A DNA stretch of 64,000 nt from the NCBI RefSeq assembly GCF_000374065.1, contig NZ_KB893257.1:1-64000 (forward strand), given 5' to 3'. The notes beneath the pieces were generated by a model. That model was not told the origin of the DNA. It saw only the letters and a list, made by a program, of their open reading frames with translations, and ran no database searches. The position numbers were made by a program, and so were the translations under genes. The stretch's first letter is position 1, and every line of letters begins with the position of its first letter. Source of the stretch: Spirosoma luteum DSM 19990 (lineage in GTDB: Bacteria > Bacteroidota > Bacteroidia > Cytophagales > Spirosomataceae). Positions 26,573-35,038 of the stretch are shown one piece after another.

Positions 26573-26823
26573 AAAGGTAGGTAAAATCGTACACGAGACT
26601 GACAGCAGGTTACTCTCTCTATTTTTTTTGGACTAATTTTTCTTCTGGTTCTACTTGGCTTCAGTTCCTGTTTTAGATGTGCATGCCGGAATACTCTTTT
26701 TGTGAAAGTTTCTCTGCTTTACAACCGAAATCTTTCCGGCACAAGCTATTTCCTGCGCTTTTGTACTTTTTCGGCAGATGTCATTCGTTTCTCTTGTCTC
26801 GCTTCAACAGAAAACTCGCTAAA

Positions 26824-26852
26824 AAAGCCCCGGCATCTCTTACCGGGGCTTT
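26824..26852 (-). terminator. Rho-independent terminator of sufB
   Basis: There is a 10-bp GC-rich stem AAAGCCCCGG / CCGGGGCTTT with a 9-nt loop, followed on the minus strand by a T-run. It lies 25 bp past the sufB stop, showing that sufB is the last gene of its transcript. Confidence 0.88.
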
Positions 26853-26876
26853 ACTCTAAGAAGAAAATTCTGTCTA

Positions 26877-28370
26877 TTACCCGACACTACCTTCCAGACT
26901 AATGGCCAGGAGTTTCTGCGCTTCTACGGCAAATTCCATGGGAAGCTGCTTCAGTACCTCTTTGGCATACCCGTTGATGATAAGGGCTACAGCCTGCTCC
27001 ATTGGAATACCGCGCTGGTTACAGTAAAACAACTGATCTTCGCCAATTTTCGATGTCGTTGCTTCGTGCTCTACCGTAGCCGATGGGTTACTCACCTCCA
27101 GATACGGGAAGGTGTGCGCTCCGCATTTGTCACCCAGCAAAAGTGAATCGCACTGGGAGTGGTTACGGGCGTTTTCGGCCCGTTTCATCACCTGCACCAA
27201 CCCACGATACGAGTTCTGGCTTTTGCCCGCCGATATTCCTTTCGATACAATCCGGCTCTTCGTATTTTTACCGATGTGGACCATTTTGGTGCCTGTATCG
27301 GCCTGCTGCATGTTGTTGGTAACGGCCACCGAATAAAACTCACCGATGGAGTTATCCCCTTTCAAAATGACTGACGGGTATTTCCAGGTAATGGCAGAGC
27401 CGGTTTCTACCTGCGTCCACGATATTTTGGCATTCGCCCCTTCGCAGATACCCCGCTTGGTTACGAAGTTATAAATACCGCCCTTGCCGTCCTTGTCGCC
27501 CGGATACCAGTTCTGTACCGTCGAGTATTTGATTTCGGCGTCGGCCATGGCAATCAGTTCTACTACAGCCGCATGGAGTTGATTTTCGTCCCGCATGGGG
27601 GCAGTACAACCTTCCAGATAACTCACGTACGACCCTTCGTCGGCCACAATCAGTGTCCGTTCAAACTGACCGGTACCAGCCGCGTTGATGCGGAAATAGG
27701 TAGAGAGTTCCATGGGGCAACGGACGCCTTTCGGAATATAGCAGAACGAGCCATCAGTAAACACAGCCGCGTTCAGAGCCGCAAAGTAGTTGTCTTTTGC
27801 CGGTACAACGGAGCCTAAATACTTCTTGACCAGTTCCGGATGCTCGTGAACGGCCTCCGTAATGGAACAGAAAATAATGCCGCGTTCGGCCAGATCTTTC
27901 TTGAAGGTGGTAGCTACCGAAACAGAATCCATAACAGCGTCGACTGCCACGCGGGGCCGCTCGCCGGGTCGTGGCTCATCGTCCAGGTTGTCTACCACGC
28001 CGGTCAGCCGTTTCTGTTCGCTGAGCGAAATACCAAGCCGGTTAAACGTATCGATTAGTTCGGGGTCAATTTCATCGAGTGAGTTAACCGTCTTTTTCTG
28101 CTTTGGAGCCGAATAGTATTTGATGGCCTGATAATCAATTTTGGGGTAACTAACGTTGGGCCAATGGGGTTCGGTCATTTCCTGCCACATACGGAAGGCT
28201 TTCAGGCGGTTTTCCAGCAGCCAGTCGGGTTCGTTTTTCTTGGCAGAAATAAAACGAATGGTACTTTCATCCAAACCCACTGGAGCCTCATCGGCTTCAA
28301 TGATGGTCTCGAATCCGTATTTATATTCGGAGTTAGTTATGCTTTCTAAAATGTCAGCGTCCTTGCTCAT
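26877..28370 (-). CDS. sufB: Fe-S cluster assembly protein SufB
   Basis: This 497-aa scaffold protein of the SUF system acts in the SufBCD complex in the cytosol. The typical N-terminus ([18 protein letters not shown]) is followed by the long beta-helix core with [20 protein letters not shown] and the C-terminal block [28 protein letters not shown], which includes the conserved Cys and Glu/His residues used in cluster assembly. It is unusual that no sufC, sufD or sufS gene is adjacent: a terminator follows and a DoxX gene lies upstream. Confidence 0.95.
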   Translation of the reverse strand: MSKDADILESITNSEYKYGFETIIEADEAPVGLDESTIRFISAKKNEPDWLLENRLKAFRMWQEMTEPHWPNVSYPKIDYQAIKYYSAPKQKKTVNSLDEIDPELIDTFNRLGISLSEQKRLTGVVDNLDDEPRPGERPRVAVDAVMDSVSVATTFKKDLAERGIIFCSITEAVHEHPELVKKYLGSVVPAKDNYFAALNAAVFTDGSFCYIPKGVRCPMELSTYFRINAAGTGQFERTLIVADEGSYVSYLEGCTAPMRDENQLHAAVVELIAMADAEIKYSTVQNWYPGDKDGKGGIYNFVTKRGICEGANAKISWTQVETGSAITWKYPSVILKGDNSIGEFYSVAVTNNMQQADTGTKMVHIGKNTKSRIVSKGISAGKSQNSYRGLVQVMKRAENARNHSQCDSLLLGDKCGAHTFPYLEVSNPSATVEHEATTSKIGEDQLFYCNQRGIPMEQAVALIINGYAKEVLKQLPMEFAVEAQKLLAISLEGSVG

Positions 28371-28524
28371 AGTCTCGGTTAAGTAGCTGGCTTTTTTACG
28401 CCATGCCGCTCTATTTTTAACAAGTTAAGGGATGGGTACGTTCCTGCCATATTGGACAAATATCGTAAAGTTTCCGTTGTTTCGGGCAACGTCGGCCGGA
28501 TTACCCCTGCGTAGTAACAAATGA

Positions 28525-28574
28525 GGTTTTACCGGATAGCATGGCTCTGGCCCATGCTGCTATCTGGTAAAACC
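28525..28574. repeat. Hairpin between doxX-like gene and sufB
   Basis: The arms GGTTTTACCGGATAGCATGG and its near complement, ending GGTAAAACC, pair with one substitution and one bulge around a short loop. It probably terminates the minus-strand DoxX transcript or insulates sufB. The flanking 28371-28651 region shows no ORF worth calling. Confidence 0.7.
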
Positions 28575-28651
28575 CCGTCACGAACTTATTTGTCAATTAA
28601 TGATAGGCGGTTGTAGTAAGGTCTTTGAACTGGTTGAGAGTCGGCCAATAC

Positions 28652-29041
28652 CTACCGGAAACGACTTCTTCCCGGCGAATCCAGCCCGCGTAGCGCGAGG
28701 TAAAACGCAACGACATAAATCAGTTGGTTACCAGCACCAGACCAGTCTTCTTTCAGGGTTGTACCGAACAGGAGAAGACTCATAAGTACGCCACCCAGCA
28801 GATAGCCCCACTTGCCAAACTGACCACCGACCAGAATAAGGACACCAATGGCCAGTTCGATAAACGGAAGAGTGAACAAAAATGCTTTTGTCAGGAGTGG
28901 CGGCAGGAGTGTGTTGGCGAAACCAGCCCCTGTTTTGGCGACAAAAGCGTTTAGTTTGGGAATGCGCACCAGACCGTGCATGAGCATGTTGATGCCCAGT
29001 CCGATACGAATCACCAATTGTGCCAGTTGATTATTGGACAT
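28652..29041 (-). CDS. DoxX family membrane protein
   Basis: This is a 129-aa protein with about four transmembrane helices (around residues 8-24, 45-70, 75-92 and 103-118). The pattern RIGLGINMLMHGLVRIPK followed by FIELAIGVLILVG is typical of DoxX/DoxD relatives, which lie in the inner membrane and are linked to quinone or thiosulfate redox chemistry in some species. The start overlaps the stop of the upstream acidic small protein by 11 bases. The function here is unknown. Confidence 0.82.
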   Translation of the reverse strand: MSNNQLAQLVIRIGLGINMLMHGLVRIPKLNAFVAKTGAGFANTLLPPLLTKAFLFTLPFIELAIGVLILVGGQFGKWGYLLGGVLMSLLLFGTTLKEDWSGAGNQLIYVVAFYLALRGLDSPGRSRFR

Positions 29042-29282
29042 TTTTCTCGTCAGCTTCGCTCTCTTCTACGGCTCCCTCCGCAAGGACATCGTCATTTACT
29101 CCGTCCCTCTCTTCGTCATTCACTTCTTCCTTGATTGGCTCCGGCCCTTGCGCCGTTACTGGATTCATGCGCTCAACCTGCGAAACGCCCGGCGTCGCTA
29201 CTTCAGCCTGAGCCATCAGTTGAACTACACCCTGGTTATCATCATTGGCAGGGTCGTAATTCTTGTTGCTAGCCGTATTCAT
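29031..29282 (-). CDS. Small acidic disordered protein
   Basis: This 83-aa protein is rich in E, D, N, Q and V, with no hydrophobic segment. It looks intrinsically disordered. Its stop overlaps the DoxX start by 11 bases, supporting real translation and coupling. A similar acidic small ORF lies 76 bp upstream (29359-29568). No family is recognised; the opposite-strand ORFs here look like shadows. Confidence 0.55.
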   Translation of the reverse strand: MNTASNKNYDPANDDNQGVVQLMAQAEVATPGVSQVERMNPVTAQGPEPIKEEVNDEERDGVNDDVLAEGAVEESEADEKNVQ

Positions 29283-29358
29283 ATTTTTTATGGATAAGAG
29301 TTTACATCTACACGCATCCCAACCGGGTCACATGACTGCTTGTTGCGTAGTTATCGTT

Positions 29359-29568
29359 CTAATAGGTAGGCTCGCTGGTTGGCTCACCCTCTTCATCAAT
29401 TGGTTTATCACTGAATACATTCTCCTCCGTTTCCGCGGACTCTTCCTCGTCACCGTCGGTTGAAGGGGAGGAATCCTGATTCCGAAAAATGTCGGGACTA
29501 ATCCGACTCATCCTCGAACCAATTCGGCTGGTGTCGGGTAGCAGCAAATCATCCTGGCGTGTTGTCAT
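29359..29568 (-). CDS. Small acidic disordered protein, second
   Basis: This 69-aa ORF begins MTTRQDDLLLPDTSRIG and has a C-terminal half dominated by E, D, S and T. It has no signal peptide or membrane segment. It resembles the next gene (29031-29282) in composition rather than in alignable sequence. It may be first in a small operon with that gene and DoxX. The function is unknown. Confidence 0.5.
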   Translation of the reverse strand: MTTRQDDLLLPDTSRIGSRMSRISPDIFRNQDSSPSTDGDEEESAETEENVFSDKPIDEEGEPTSEPTY

Positions 29569-29775
29569 CGTAGTAGCTGTTAGGTTTACCGTTGATAACT
29601 CGGTAAACCAGTGAAAGGTTAGACTTGGCTTGTCGACTGTAAAGTAGCGTATACTTTTCTAATCAGTGAAGACGCTTTTTAGCAACTTAACGTGTCTGCG
29701 TTCCCTGCCGGTCGGCTGGGTTGTAATGCCGTGTGGTGGAAACGCGGGTTGCTTCGCTTACGGGACGCTTATAAT

Positions 29776-29811
29776 AAAACAGGCCACCTTCGTTGGAAGG
29801 TGGCCTGTTTT
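29776..29811. terminator. Bidirectional terminator after the outer-membrane protein gene
   Basis: There is a perfect 15-bp stem AAAACAGGCCACCTT / AAGGTGGCCTGTTTT with a 6-nt loop and A/T-runs on both sides. It lies 15 bp after the minus-strand stop at 29826. The gap 29569-29775 shows no gene. Confidence 0.88.
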
Positions 29812-29825
29812 ATTCGTCAAAAAAA

Positions 29826-30683
29826 TTAGAAACGGAAGCCGAGGTTTACCGCGATAAGGCGACGCTTGGTATCAGCGCCTTCAAATACGTTCTGTAAACC
29901 AATGTTATACACCGCATCGAGCGTTAGTGGCCCAAGGTTGATACCCGCACCAAGCAAGCCGCCCAGGATAGTCCGGCGAATATCATCATCGTTAATGCCA
30001 AACTGATTGTTTGGATGACGTATTAATGTTGACAACTCGGCACCTGCCTGTAAGCGCAGACCAAGGGCACTACCAACACGTACACCGACGTAGGCAGGGA
30101 TGGCTATGAATTGCTGGTCGATCTGACCCCGTATCTGACCAGCTGGCTGCGTAGGTTGACCAGTGCCGTTCCGTACTAAATTCGAGGTAGATGTACGGTA
30201 CTCTAAGCCTATCTGACCAAAGATGGTACCGGCCGACCGTCCGTAAACGCCAATCTGATACCCTGCCCGGAATGCGCCATCAGGAATGGGTTCGTTGACG
30301 AAGCGCGAGAAGTTCACCCCGGCATAAACACCGAATTTCCCGTCTTTATCGCCCAGAGCCTTATCATTGGATTTGCCCATGTTAACATCACCTGTGGTAG
30401 TAGGGGTGTTGTTACTCGTAGTGGTGGTGGTCGTGGTCGTGCCGTACGATGGCGAAGCCATGCTGTTCGTTGTAGTACCCGAGCTGTTTGTTGTGCCGGT
30501 ACCCATTGTAGCGTTGCTGTTGGACCTACCCGATGCATTAGAACTGTCAGCAGTGGTGGTTGGCGTTGTGCCGTATGTAGCACTCGTCGTAGTAGTTGAC
30601 GATGTGTTTGTGGTGGTCTGGGCAGTTGCCAGACCAGTACCCAGCAGACAGACTGCCAGTAGCGAAACGTGAGTTTTCATCAT
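29826..30683 (-). CDS. Outer-membrane beta-barrel protein with Thr/Ser-rich linker
   Basis: This 285-aa protein has a signal peptide (MMKTHVSLLAVCLLGTGLATAQ), a low-complexity Thr/Ser/Asn segment of about 75 residues and a C-terminal domain of alternating strands ending in aromatic LGFRF, the usual outer-membrane insertion signal. The segment KFGVYAGVNFSRFV begins the barrel (PorT/OmpW-like beta-barrel type). The ATG at 30683 is preferred to 30821 because it opens the signal peptide. Its ligand is unknown. The Thr-rich segment could span the periplasm or carry O-glycans. Confidence 0.75.
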   Translation of the reverse strand: MMKTHVSLLAVCLLGTGLATAQTTTNTSSTTTTSATYGTTPTTTADSSNASGRSNSNATMGTGTTNSSGTTTNSMASPSYGTTTTTTTTSNNTPTTTGDVNMGKSNDKALGDKDGKFGVYAGVNFSRFVNEPIPDGAFRAGYQIGVYGRSAGTIFGQIGLEYRTSTSNLVRNGTGQPTQPAGQIRGQIDQQFIAIPAYVGVRVGSALGLRLQAGAELSTLIRHPNNQFGINDDDIRRTILGGLLGAGINLGPLTLDAVYNIGLQNVFEGADTKRRLIAVNLGFRF

Positions 30684-31023
30684 TTTGTGTTTTTTTCGTT
30701 GAGTTGTACAAAAAAATATGGAATTGAAATTACACCCGCTTAACAGGATAGGAGTCGATATTGTTTTTGACTGGTCTAAATTTTTAGTCAGAATTCGATT
30801 CGTATGGACAAAAAGTTGCACTACAATTTAAAGCTGATACTGGCGCTCTGGCACTACCACCCATTAAAACCCCGTTCCGCTAACTGCATCATTAAAGCTG
30901 TAGGATAATCCTGAACACTCAGCACAGGCAGTTATTGACAACCAGGGCGCTCCACAAAACAACAATTAAATTCAAGTACATCTTTGAGTAAATCGCCGTT
31001 CTTTTGTGGTATATCTCTATTAT

Positions 31024-31830
31024 ATGTCTCGATTAATAAACACAATTCTGCTACAGGTCGGTCTGCTGCTTACCTTCTGTGCGAGTGCGCAACCCGCCCG
31101 CGCCCCTTTATTTATCTCATTCGACGGGACCCGGATTCATTACGATATTTTAGGGGAGGGTAAACCGGTCGTGTTGCTGCATGGCTTTATTTCCAATAGC
31201 GAGAGCTGGAAACGCGCGCCCGTCCGTCAGGCACTGGCCGATGCTGGTTTCAAGGTTATTACGCTCGATTTACGGGGAAATGGCCTGTCCGATAAACCGC
31301 ACACCGCCGAAGCCTATGAGCGTAATGCGGAGTTGAAGGATGTGATGTCGCTCATGAAGTTCCTGGGTGTAGACACGTATGACGTAGTGGGTTATTCCCG
31401 TGGGGCCATCCTGACCGCCAAACTGCTGACGATGGACAAGCAGATACACAAAGCCGTGATGGGGGGGATGGGCCTCGACTTTTCGGACCCGAACTGGTAT
31501 CGGCGCAAAAACTTCCACGAAGCCCTCACTAAACCGGGCAGCCATCCCGAACTCCAGTCAGCGGTTGACTACGCCAAAAAATCGGGAGCCGATACCGTTG
31601 CCCTGGCCCGAATGCAGGAATTTCAACCCGTTACCACGCCGGAGGAACTGGCAAAAATAACCGTGCCCGTGCTGGTAGTCAACGGCGATAAAGATACAGA
31701 TAATGGCGAACCCAAAGCCCTGGTAGATGCTATACCCGGCGCTAAACTGGTTATCGTTCCGGGCGACCATGGCGGGGCTATGCGCACCCCCGAATTTGCA
31801 AAAGCCGTTGTCGACTTCCTGACAAAGTAG
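31024..31830 (+). CDS. Exported alpha/beta hydrolase
   Basis: This 268-aa protein has a signal peptide (about residues 1-24, ending CASAQ). The alpha/beta-hydrolase fold is shown by VVLLHGFISNSESW (oxyanion loop), nucleophile elbow GYSRGA, PVLVVNGDKDTDN (acid strand) and GDHGGA (catalytic His). The ATG at 31024 is chosen over the GTG at 31006. It is periplasmic or secreted, and the substrate is unknown. It stands alone on the plus strand. Confidence 0.85.
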   Translation: MSRLINTILLQVGLLLTFCASAQPARAPLFISFDGTRIHYDILGEGKPVVLLHGFISNSESWKRAPVRQALADAGFKVITLDLRGNGLSDKPHTAEAYERNAELKDVMSLMKFLGVDTYDVVGYSRGAILTAKLLTMDKQIHKAVMGGMGLDFSDPNWYRRKNFHEALTKPGSHPELQSAVDYAKKSGADTVALARMQEFQPVTTPEELAKITVPVLVVNGDKDTDNGEPKALVDAIPGAKLVIVPGDHGGAMRTPEFAKAVVDFLTK

Positions 31831-31939
31831 TCTGATGGGTTAGCCCACATTACTGAACGTATCAACTGCCCAGATGGCAATCCGTACTTTATACCAGACC
31901 ATTTGTTTCCCTTCTTAACGCATTGACCCGTATGTGCTG

Positions 31940-32908
31940 ATGAAAGCTGCCGTTATCTATGAGCCCGGTTCTCCTGAGTCATTTGTGCTGGAGGACCGCC
32001 CGATTCCTACCCCTAACAAAAGTCAAGTGTTAGTTAGGGTAAAAGCGTTTGGCCTGAACCGATCCGAACTAATGACCCGTAAAGGCTACTCGCCCAACGT
32101 TCAGTTCCCACGCGTGCTCGGCATTGAGTGCGTGGGTGAAGTAGAAAATGATCCGTCTGGCGAGTACCCCAAAGGTCAGCCGGTTATGGCGTTAATGGGC
32201 GGCATGGGCCGGGACTTCGACGGTAGCTACGCCGAGTACACGGTATTGCCCAAAAGCCTGTTGCATCCTTTCCAGAGTGCCCTTCCCTGGGAAACGCTGG
32301 GAGCAATACCGGAAATGTTTCAAACCGCCTATGGCTCTCTGCACCCGGCGCTGGGTATTCAGTCCGGCGAAACGCTGTTGATCCGCGGAGGCACATCGTC
32401 GGTTGGGATGTTAGCGGGTCAATTGGCCAGTCTGGCGGGCCTAACCGTGCTGGCTACTACGCGCAACCCGGCTAAAGAGCGGGCATTACGGGACAATGGT
32501 GCCACACACGTGCTGATTGATACCGGCAAGCTACCTGAGCAAGTGCGGGCTATTTTCCCGCAGGGAGTCGATAAGGTGCTGGAATTAGTAGGCACCTCTA
32601 CCCTGCACGACTCACTGAGTTGCCTTAAACCCGGCGGCACCGGCTGCATGAGTGGTATGCTGGCCGAGAGCTGGACGATCCCCGATTTTGCTCCGATGGA
32701 ATTTATCCCCGCTACGGTCCGGCTCACCACCTACGACAGTGGTCAGGTTACGAGTCCGACGGCCGTTTTTCAGGACTTCGTCCATCAGGTAGAAGCGGGG
32801 CAGGTGAAACTGGCCCTGAGTCAAACGTTCACCCTAGATCGGATTGTGGAGGCACACCATATTATGGAGCATAATCAGGCAGCCGGTAAGCTCGTTGTCC
32901 TTCCCTAA
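31940..32908 (+). CDS. NADPH:quinone reductase-like MDR oxidoreductase
   Basis: This 322-aa medium-chain dehydrogenase/reductase has the N-terminal GroES-like domain KAAVIYEPGSPESFVLEDRPIPTP and the Rossmann motif LIRGGTSSVGMLAGQLA. No structural or catalytic zinc ligands are seen, as in the quinone-reductase/zeta-crystallin group. The ATG at 31940 is preferred to the GTG six bases earlier. It is cytosolic; the acceptor is unknown. A second unlinked MDR gene lies at 50021-50992. Confidence 0.85.
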   Translation: MKAAVIYEPGSPESFVLEDRPIPTPNKSQVLVRVKAFGLNRSELMTRKGYSPNVQFPRVLGIECVGEVENDPSGEYPKGQPVMALMGGMGRDFDGSYAEYTVLPKSLLHPFQSALPWETLGAIPEMFQTAYGSLHPALGIQSGETLLIRGGTSSVGMLAGQLASLAGLTVLATTRNPAKERALRDNGATHVLIDTGKLPEQVRAIFPQGVDKVLELVGTSTLHDSLSCLKPGGTGCMSGMLAESWTIPDFAPMEFIPATVRLTTYDSGQVTSPTAVFQDFVHQVEAGQVKLALSQTFTLDRIVEAHHIMEHNQAAGKLVVLP

Positions 32909-33018
32909 TCGATACCGCCATAGTTCAACCATCTCTAACTATTCGCCGAGAACCGTTTCTTGCCAGCCCAGGCCACAAAGCTGGATAAAGATCGGCTGAT
33001 TAGACTGATAGCTGAAGT

Positions 33019-33915
33019 CTAGTTTGGCTTCAGTGGAGTGATAATAAACCTGTCTAAAACAACCCGACGAGGTATGTTGCCTATGTTTTTTAAGGTTTTA
33101 TTCAATAAGTTGAGATCCTTCGTTTGCAAGGGAAGTACTTGCTCATCGGGCTGGAAAGTTGTGCCCGTGGCATAGTCCAGTCCGGGCGTTTTTGTCATTT
33201 CTATATGATTGCCCAAAAGATAAGATACGGGATGAGTGTTTGCAAAATCAGTTAATCGCTGCATACTCAACGTATACGCTTGCCAGTCCCGAATGTATAA
33301 ACGGCCGGGATAAACACTGTCGCCCGATAGTAAAAGCTTAGTTTGATAGTCATACAGGGCAATGGAGGATTTATCATGACCGGGAATGGGGATGACATCA
33401 ATCAGTCTGTTGCCTAAATCAATGGCGCCCGTGGTAGTCGGCCAGGTTTGAATGTTGAAAAAAGAGGCAACATCAGCTACTGCTTTTCCGACAACAGTGG
33501 TTTTAGGCTTGTTGATGAACTGACTATCAGCCGCAATATGGTCTCCGTGGGCGTGGGTATGCGCAACAAGCAATTCTACGTTACGGCCTTTGGCCTGTTC
33601 CCACTGGCCGACTAGTTTCCGAACGGTCTGGTACAACGGAAACTGGGTGGAATCCGCCGTAGCGCCCGTATCCATTAACAACGCTTTTTTATCACCCAGA
33701 AACAGGAATAGGAAAGGGGCTTCGTAGTTAACGCACTTATTCTGCCGTAAAATCCAGGTGCTCGGGTTAAGTTGAACCACTTGAATAGGAGGGTCCTGGT
33801 TACGCTGGCAGTCGGCTGAGCCATGAATCCAGGCTATTCTGGCCGGGTTTACAAGACTTTTCTGACTGGCACAGGAAGGCAACAGCAGGAACAATGCCCA
33901 GATTAACAGGGCCAT
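33019..33915 (-). CDS. MBL-fold metallo-hydrolase lipoprotein
   Basis: This 298-aa protein has a lipoprotein-type signal (MALLIWALFLLLPSC, lipobox LPSC) followed by a metallo-beta-lactamase fold. Metal motif HTHAHGDH lies in VAHTHAHGDHIAADS; downstream PIPGHDKSS and LLSGDSVYPG supply further ligands. The ATG at 33915 is preferred over a TTG at 34014 because it opens the signal peptide. It is probably surface or periplasmic; the substrate is not evident (lactones, thioesters and beta-lactams are all possible by family). Confidence 0.8.
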   Translation of the reverse strand: MALLIWALFLLLPSCASQKSLVNPARIAWIHGSADCQRNQDPPIQVVQLNPSTWILRQNKCVNYEAPFLFLFLGDKKALLMDTGATADSTQFPLYQTVRKLVGQWEQAKGRNVELLVAHTHAHGDHIAADSQFINKPKTTVVGKAVADVASFFNIQTWPTTTGAIDLGNRLIDVIPIPGHDKSSIALYDYQTKLLLSGDSVYPGRLYIRDWQAYTLSMQRLTDFANTHPVSYLLGNHIEMTKTPGLDYATGTTFQPDEQVLPLQTKDLNLLNKTLKNIGNIPRRVVLDRFIITPLKPN

Positions 33916-34121
33916 TATGCAGGCCTTCCAGAATGGGTAATCACGAACACAGGCAATACGGCCATAACGGTTGATTACGGGTAGTACGTTAGTTCGTTGA
34001 CTTGGGTAGCTCAATGCTTTCTGTGATTTTGTTGAAGCAAAATAAACCGAAAACAGGCCAGAAGAGGATAATAACCATCAACTTTCCTCATGCCTGTCCG
34101 GACCTGGAAAACGCGCGTCGC

Positions 34122-34772
34122 TCATGCGGGTTGGCGTAGTCCCGGAATATCCAGCAATTCATTTGGGTTGGGGCAAATGGCCAGAAACCGTTCCCGGTCG
34201 GCAAGGGAGCAGACACCGGGAAAATCTCCCTTCAGGCCGAGCATATCCGTCATGAGTTGAAAATGAAGGTGCGGAGGCCAGTCGCCGTTTTCGGGGTAGG
34301 GGCCGATTTCGGCTATTTTTTCTCCTGCGCTTATTTTTTTTCCCGGGCGCAACCCTTCCAGCGACTGGCGGGTCAGGTGGCCGTAGAGACTGTAAAGCGG
34401 TTTGCCGTTCCGCTCATGTTCCAGAATAATGGTTGGTCCATAGTCACCAAAGTTTGCGTTGTCCTGAAAACTATGGACTACGCCTTCCAATGGGGCAAAA
34501 ACGGGCGTTCCGGCTTCCGCCCAAAAATCGATACCGAGGTGAATCTGCCGGGGTGCTTCGTCTGAATTAAAGTGTTTGCTCCGGCGGTAAATCGTTCGGT
34601 GCTCGTTGTAGCCTCCTACGCCCATCTTTGCGCCGGCGGTCTTCAACTGGCCAAATACATACTCCGTGAAAACAGCCGTATCAGTTAAGTTGAGCGTAGC
34701 CAGGTCAGGATTACCGGCCGAAAAGTCAAGAAAAAGGTACGGGTCTTTCTGGAAATCGAACGGAAGCAGCAT
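34122..34772 (-). CDS. M23-family metallopeptidase (LytM-like)
   Basis: This 216-aa peptidase has the zinc site HLGIDFW (HxxxD) and HLHFQLM (HxH), with SLYGHLTRQS between them, the standard M23 peptidoglycan endopeptidase pattern. The start at 34772 (MLLPFDFQKDPYLFLDF) is chosen over 34841, whose extra residues look unlike the family. No signal peptide is evident with that start, which is unusual for an enzyme expected to act on cell wall. Confidence 0.82.
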   Translation of the reverse strand: MLLPFDFQKDPYLFLDFSAGNPDLATLNLTDTAVFTEYVFGQLKTAGAKMGVGGYNEHRTIYRRSKHFNSDEAPRQIHLGIDFWAEAGTPVFAPLEGVVHSFQDNANFGDYGPTIILEHERNGKPLYSLYGHLTRQSLEGLRPGKKISAGEKIAEIGPYPENGDWPPHLHFQLMTDMLGLKGDFPGVCSLADRERFLAICPNPNELLDIPGLRQPA

Positions 34773-35038
34773 TTGTAATGGGTAAGTACAGTAACAGACG
34801 TATAATCGGCAAATAAACAATAAGTATTGTGGGTTTTCCAAAGCTACAAACAGAGCCCGTTTAAATTTATCGCTTTAGGCTATAAACAGTTCTACTACTT
34901 TCAGTGAGTTGCGGGTATTCAACCCGGTTCCCCAATGAACGAACCTTGTGGCTTTGGGATGTTGCCGGTATATTTACCACTACTTTATTCGTTTATATCA
35001 CGCTACCCGTCAACAAACTACCTGCTTAACCTAACTTT

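Larger units (their letters stand above)
26463..26876 (-). other. 414-bp gap with two minus-strand terminators; possible small RNA
   Basis: No convincing ORF is present. A sufB terminator lies at 26824-26852. A second minus-strand terminator at 26551-26572 lies further on, before the FAH gene, and nothing annotated feeds it. Between them an inverted repeat TGCCGGAA / TTCCGGCA (about 26685-26745) could fold. This arrangement fits a short independent minus-strand transcript, or an FAH leader with attenuation. No known RNA family was recognised. Confidence 0.35.

Noticed and set aside
29034..29297. Plus-strand ORF of 87 aa opposite the acidic protein
   Set aside because: Opposite strand of a gene with an overlap to DoxX; hydrophobic content is a by-product of the acidic codons.
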